A stretch of DNA of 64,000 nt, taken from contig NZ_ATVB01000004.1 in assembly GCF_000420505.1 (NCBI RefSeq), positions 1 through 64,000 on the forward strand, read 5' to 3'. Positions 63,823 to 64,000 of this stretch are shown in pieces. A program made the position numbers and the translations under genes. Every line of letters starts with the position of its first letter. The first letter of the stretch is position 1. This DNA is from Alloscardovia omnicolens DSM 21503 (GTDB lineage: Bacteria; Actinomycetota; Actinomycetes; Actinomycetales; Bifidobacteriaceae). Under the pieces are notes generated by a model. The model made no database searches. It saw nothing but the letters and a program-made list of their open reading frames with translations, and was not told where the DNA came from.

Positions 63823-64000
63823 TTATGATTTACATCTTGATGATGTTGTATCTGACCGTTTCTATATAGCTGTGGATATTGGTGGAACAAAAATCGCTTC
63901 GGCTATTGTGCGTATGAGTTACGGGACATATGAGGTCATAGATAAAAATCGTATGCCCACATGCGCGCAGAAGGGCGGTGATGATGTTTTGTATCGCCTC
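63803..64000 (+). CDS. nanK: ROK-family sugar kinase (ManNAc kinase, by context), cut by the window end
   Basis: Only the first 66 codons are visible. FYIAVDIGGTKIASAIV is the ATP-binding DxGGTK motif of ROK kinases, so this is an enzyme and not a regulator like the ROK protein at 208. No DNA-binding domain precedes it. The start overlaps the DUF4862 gene by 20 bp. Context suggests phosphorylation of N-acetylmannosamine; glucose or GlcNAc cannot be excluded. The 20-residue N-terminal extension before the motif is acidic. Confidence 0.8.
   Translation, partial: MFCAHDDYDLHLDDVVSDRFYIAVDIGGTKIASAIVRMSYGTYEVIDKNRMPTCAQKGGDDVLYRL

Noticed and set aside
1-64000. CRISPR array, prophage, IS element or rRNA operon
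   Set aside because: No regularly spaced repeats, no transposase, integrase or phage structural genes, and no rRNA-like sequence were seen.

Overview
This is a bacterial chromosome segment around the replication origin. The most likely source is a low-GC member of the Bifidobacteriaceae (Alloscardovia- or Gardnerella-like); this is judged from gene order and protein character, not from a database search. The order rpmH-rnpA-yidD-yidC-jag-rsmG-parA-parB followed by the trxB ... murJ-DUF6049-NUDIX-cca block is the actinobacterial origin arrangement. The peptide-type sialic-acid transporter, DUF4862 protein and NagA/NagB set are typical of host-glycan-using bifidobacteria.

Layout. 1-3.45 kb: a small accessory block (ROK regulator, orphan sugar-type ABC ATPase, small membrane protein, dead dinJ-yafQ module) bracketed by an imperfect inverted repeat of about 145 bp. 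3.5-14.2 kb, minus strand: small membrane protein, DUF3566 protein, gyrA, gyrB, DUF721/DciA-like, recF, dnaN, dnaA. DnaA boxes lie on both sides of dnaA (12.1-12.6 and 14.4-14.6 kb), marking oriC. 14.8-20.6 kb, plus strand: rpmH to parB. 20.6-31.5 kb, minus strand: trxB, ddl, an aminotransferase, a pseudokinase protein, murJ, a DUF6049 protein and a NUDIX hydrolase, divergent from cca. 33-36 kb: LytR_C protein, rsmA (ksgA), and a G5/DUF348 lytic transglycosylase. Six perfect parS sites and one variant lie between 16.8 and 37.0 kb. 37-38.3 kb: a decayed MFS transporter, then tRNA-Thr. 38.8-41.6 kb: a DsbA-like membrane protein and a Ser/Thr kinase. 41.7-48.6 kb: a cassette of four envelope-protein genes, only one intact (zinc-ribbon protein); the other three carry frameshifts and stops. 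49-52.6 kb: a lone MsmK-type ATPase with a LacI-type operator, a DUF4032 protein and an SpoU-type rRNA methyltransferase.

52.7-64.0 kb is a sialic-acid/amino-sugar regulon: ABC transporter (SBP, permease, fused permease-ATPase, ATPase), nanA-like lyase, nagB and nagA, then a divergent GntR/FCD repressor facing a DUF4862 gene and a ROK kinase cut by the window edge. A shared 12-mer, TGTCTGATGTCT, lies inside the promoters of both the transporter operon and the repressor, so this looks like one NanR-type regulon. Inferred pathway: import of Neu5Ac, cleavage to ManNAc and pyruvate, phosphorylation, epimerisation (enzyme not seen), deacetylation, deamination to fructose-6-phosphate.

No rRNA, CRISPR array, prophage or transposase was seen. 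The best candidate for undescribed biology is the DUF4862 protein, translationally coupled to the kinase and placed behind the repressor operator. Second candidates are the inverted-repeat-bounded block at the left edge and the decaying envelope-protein cassette.
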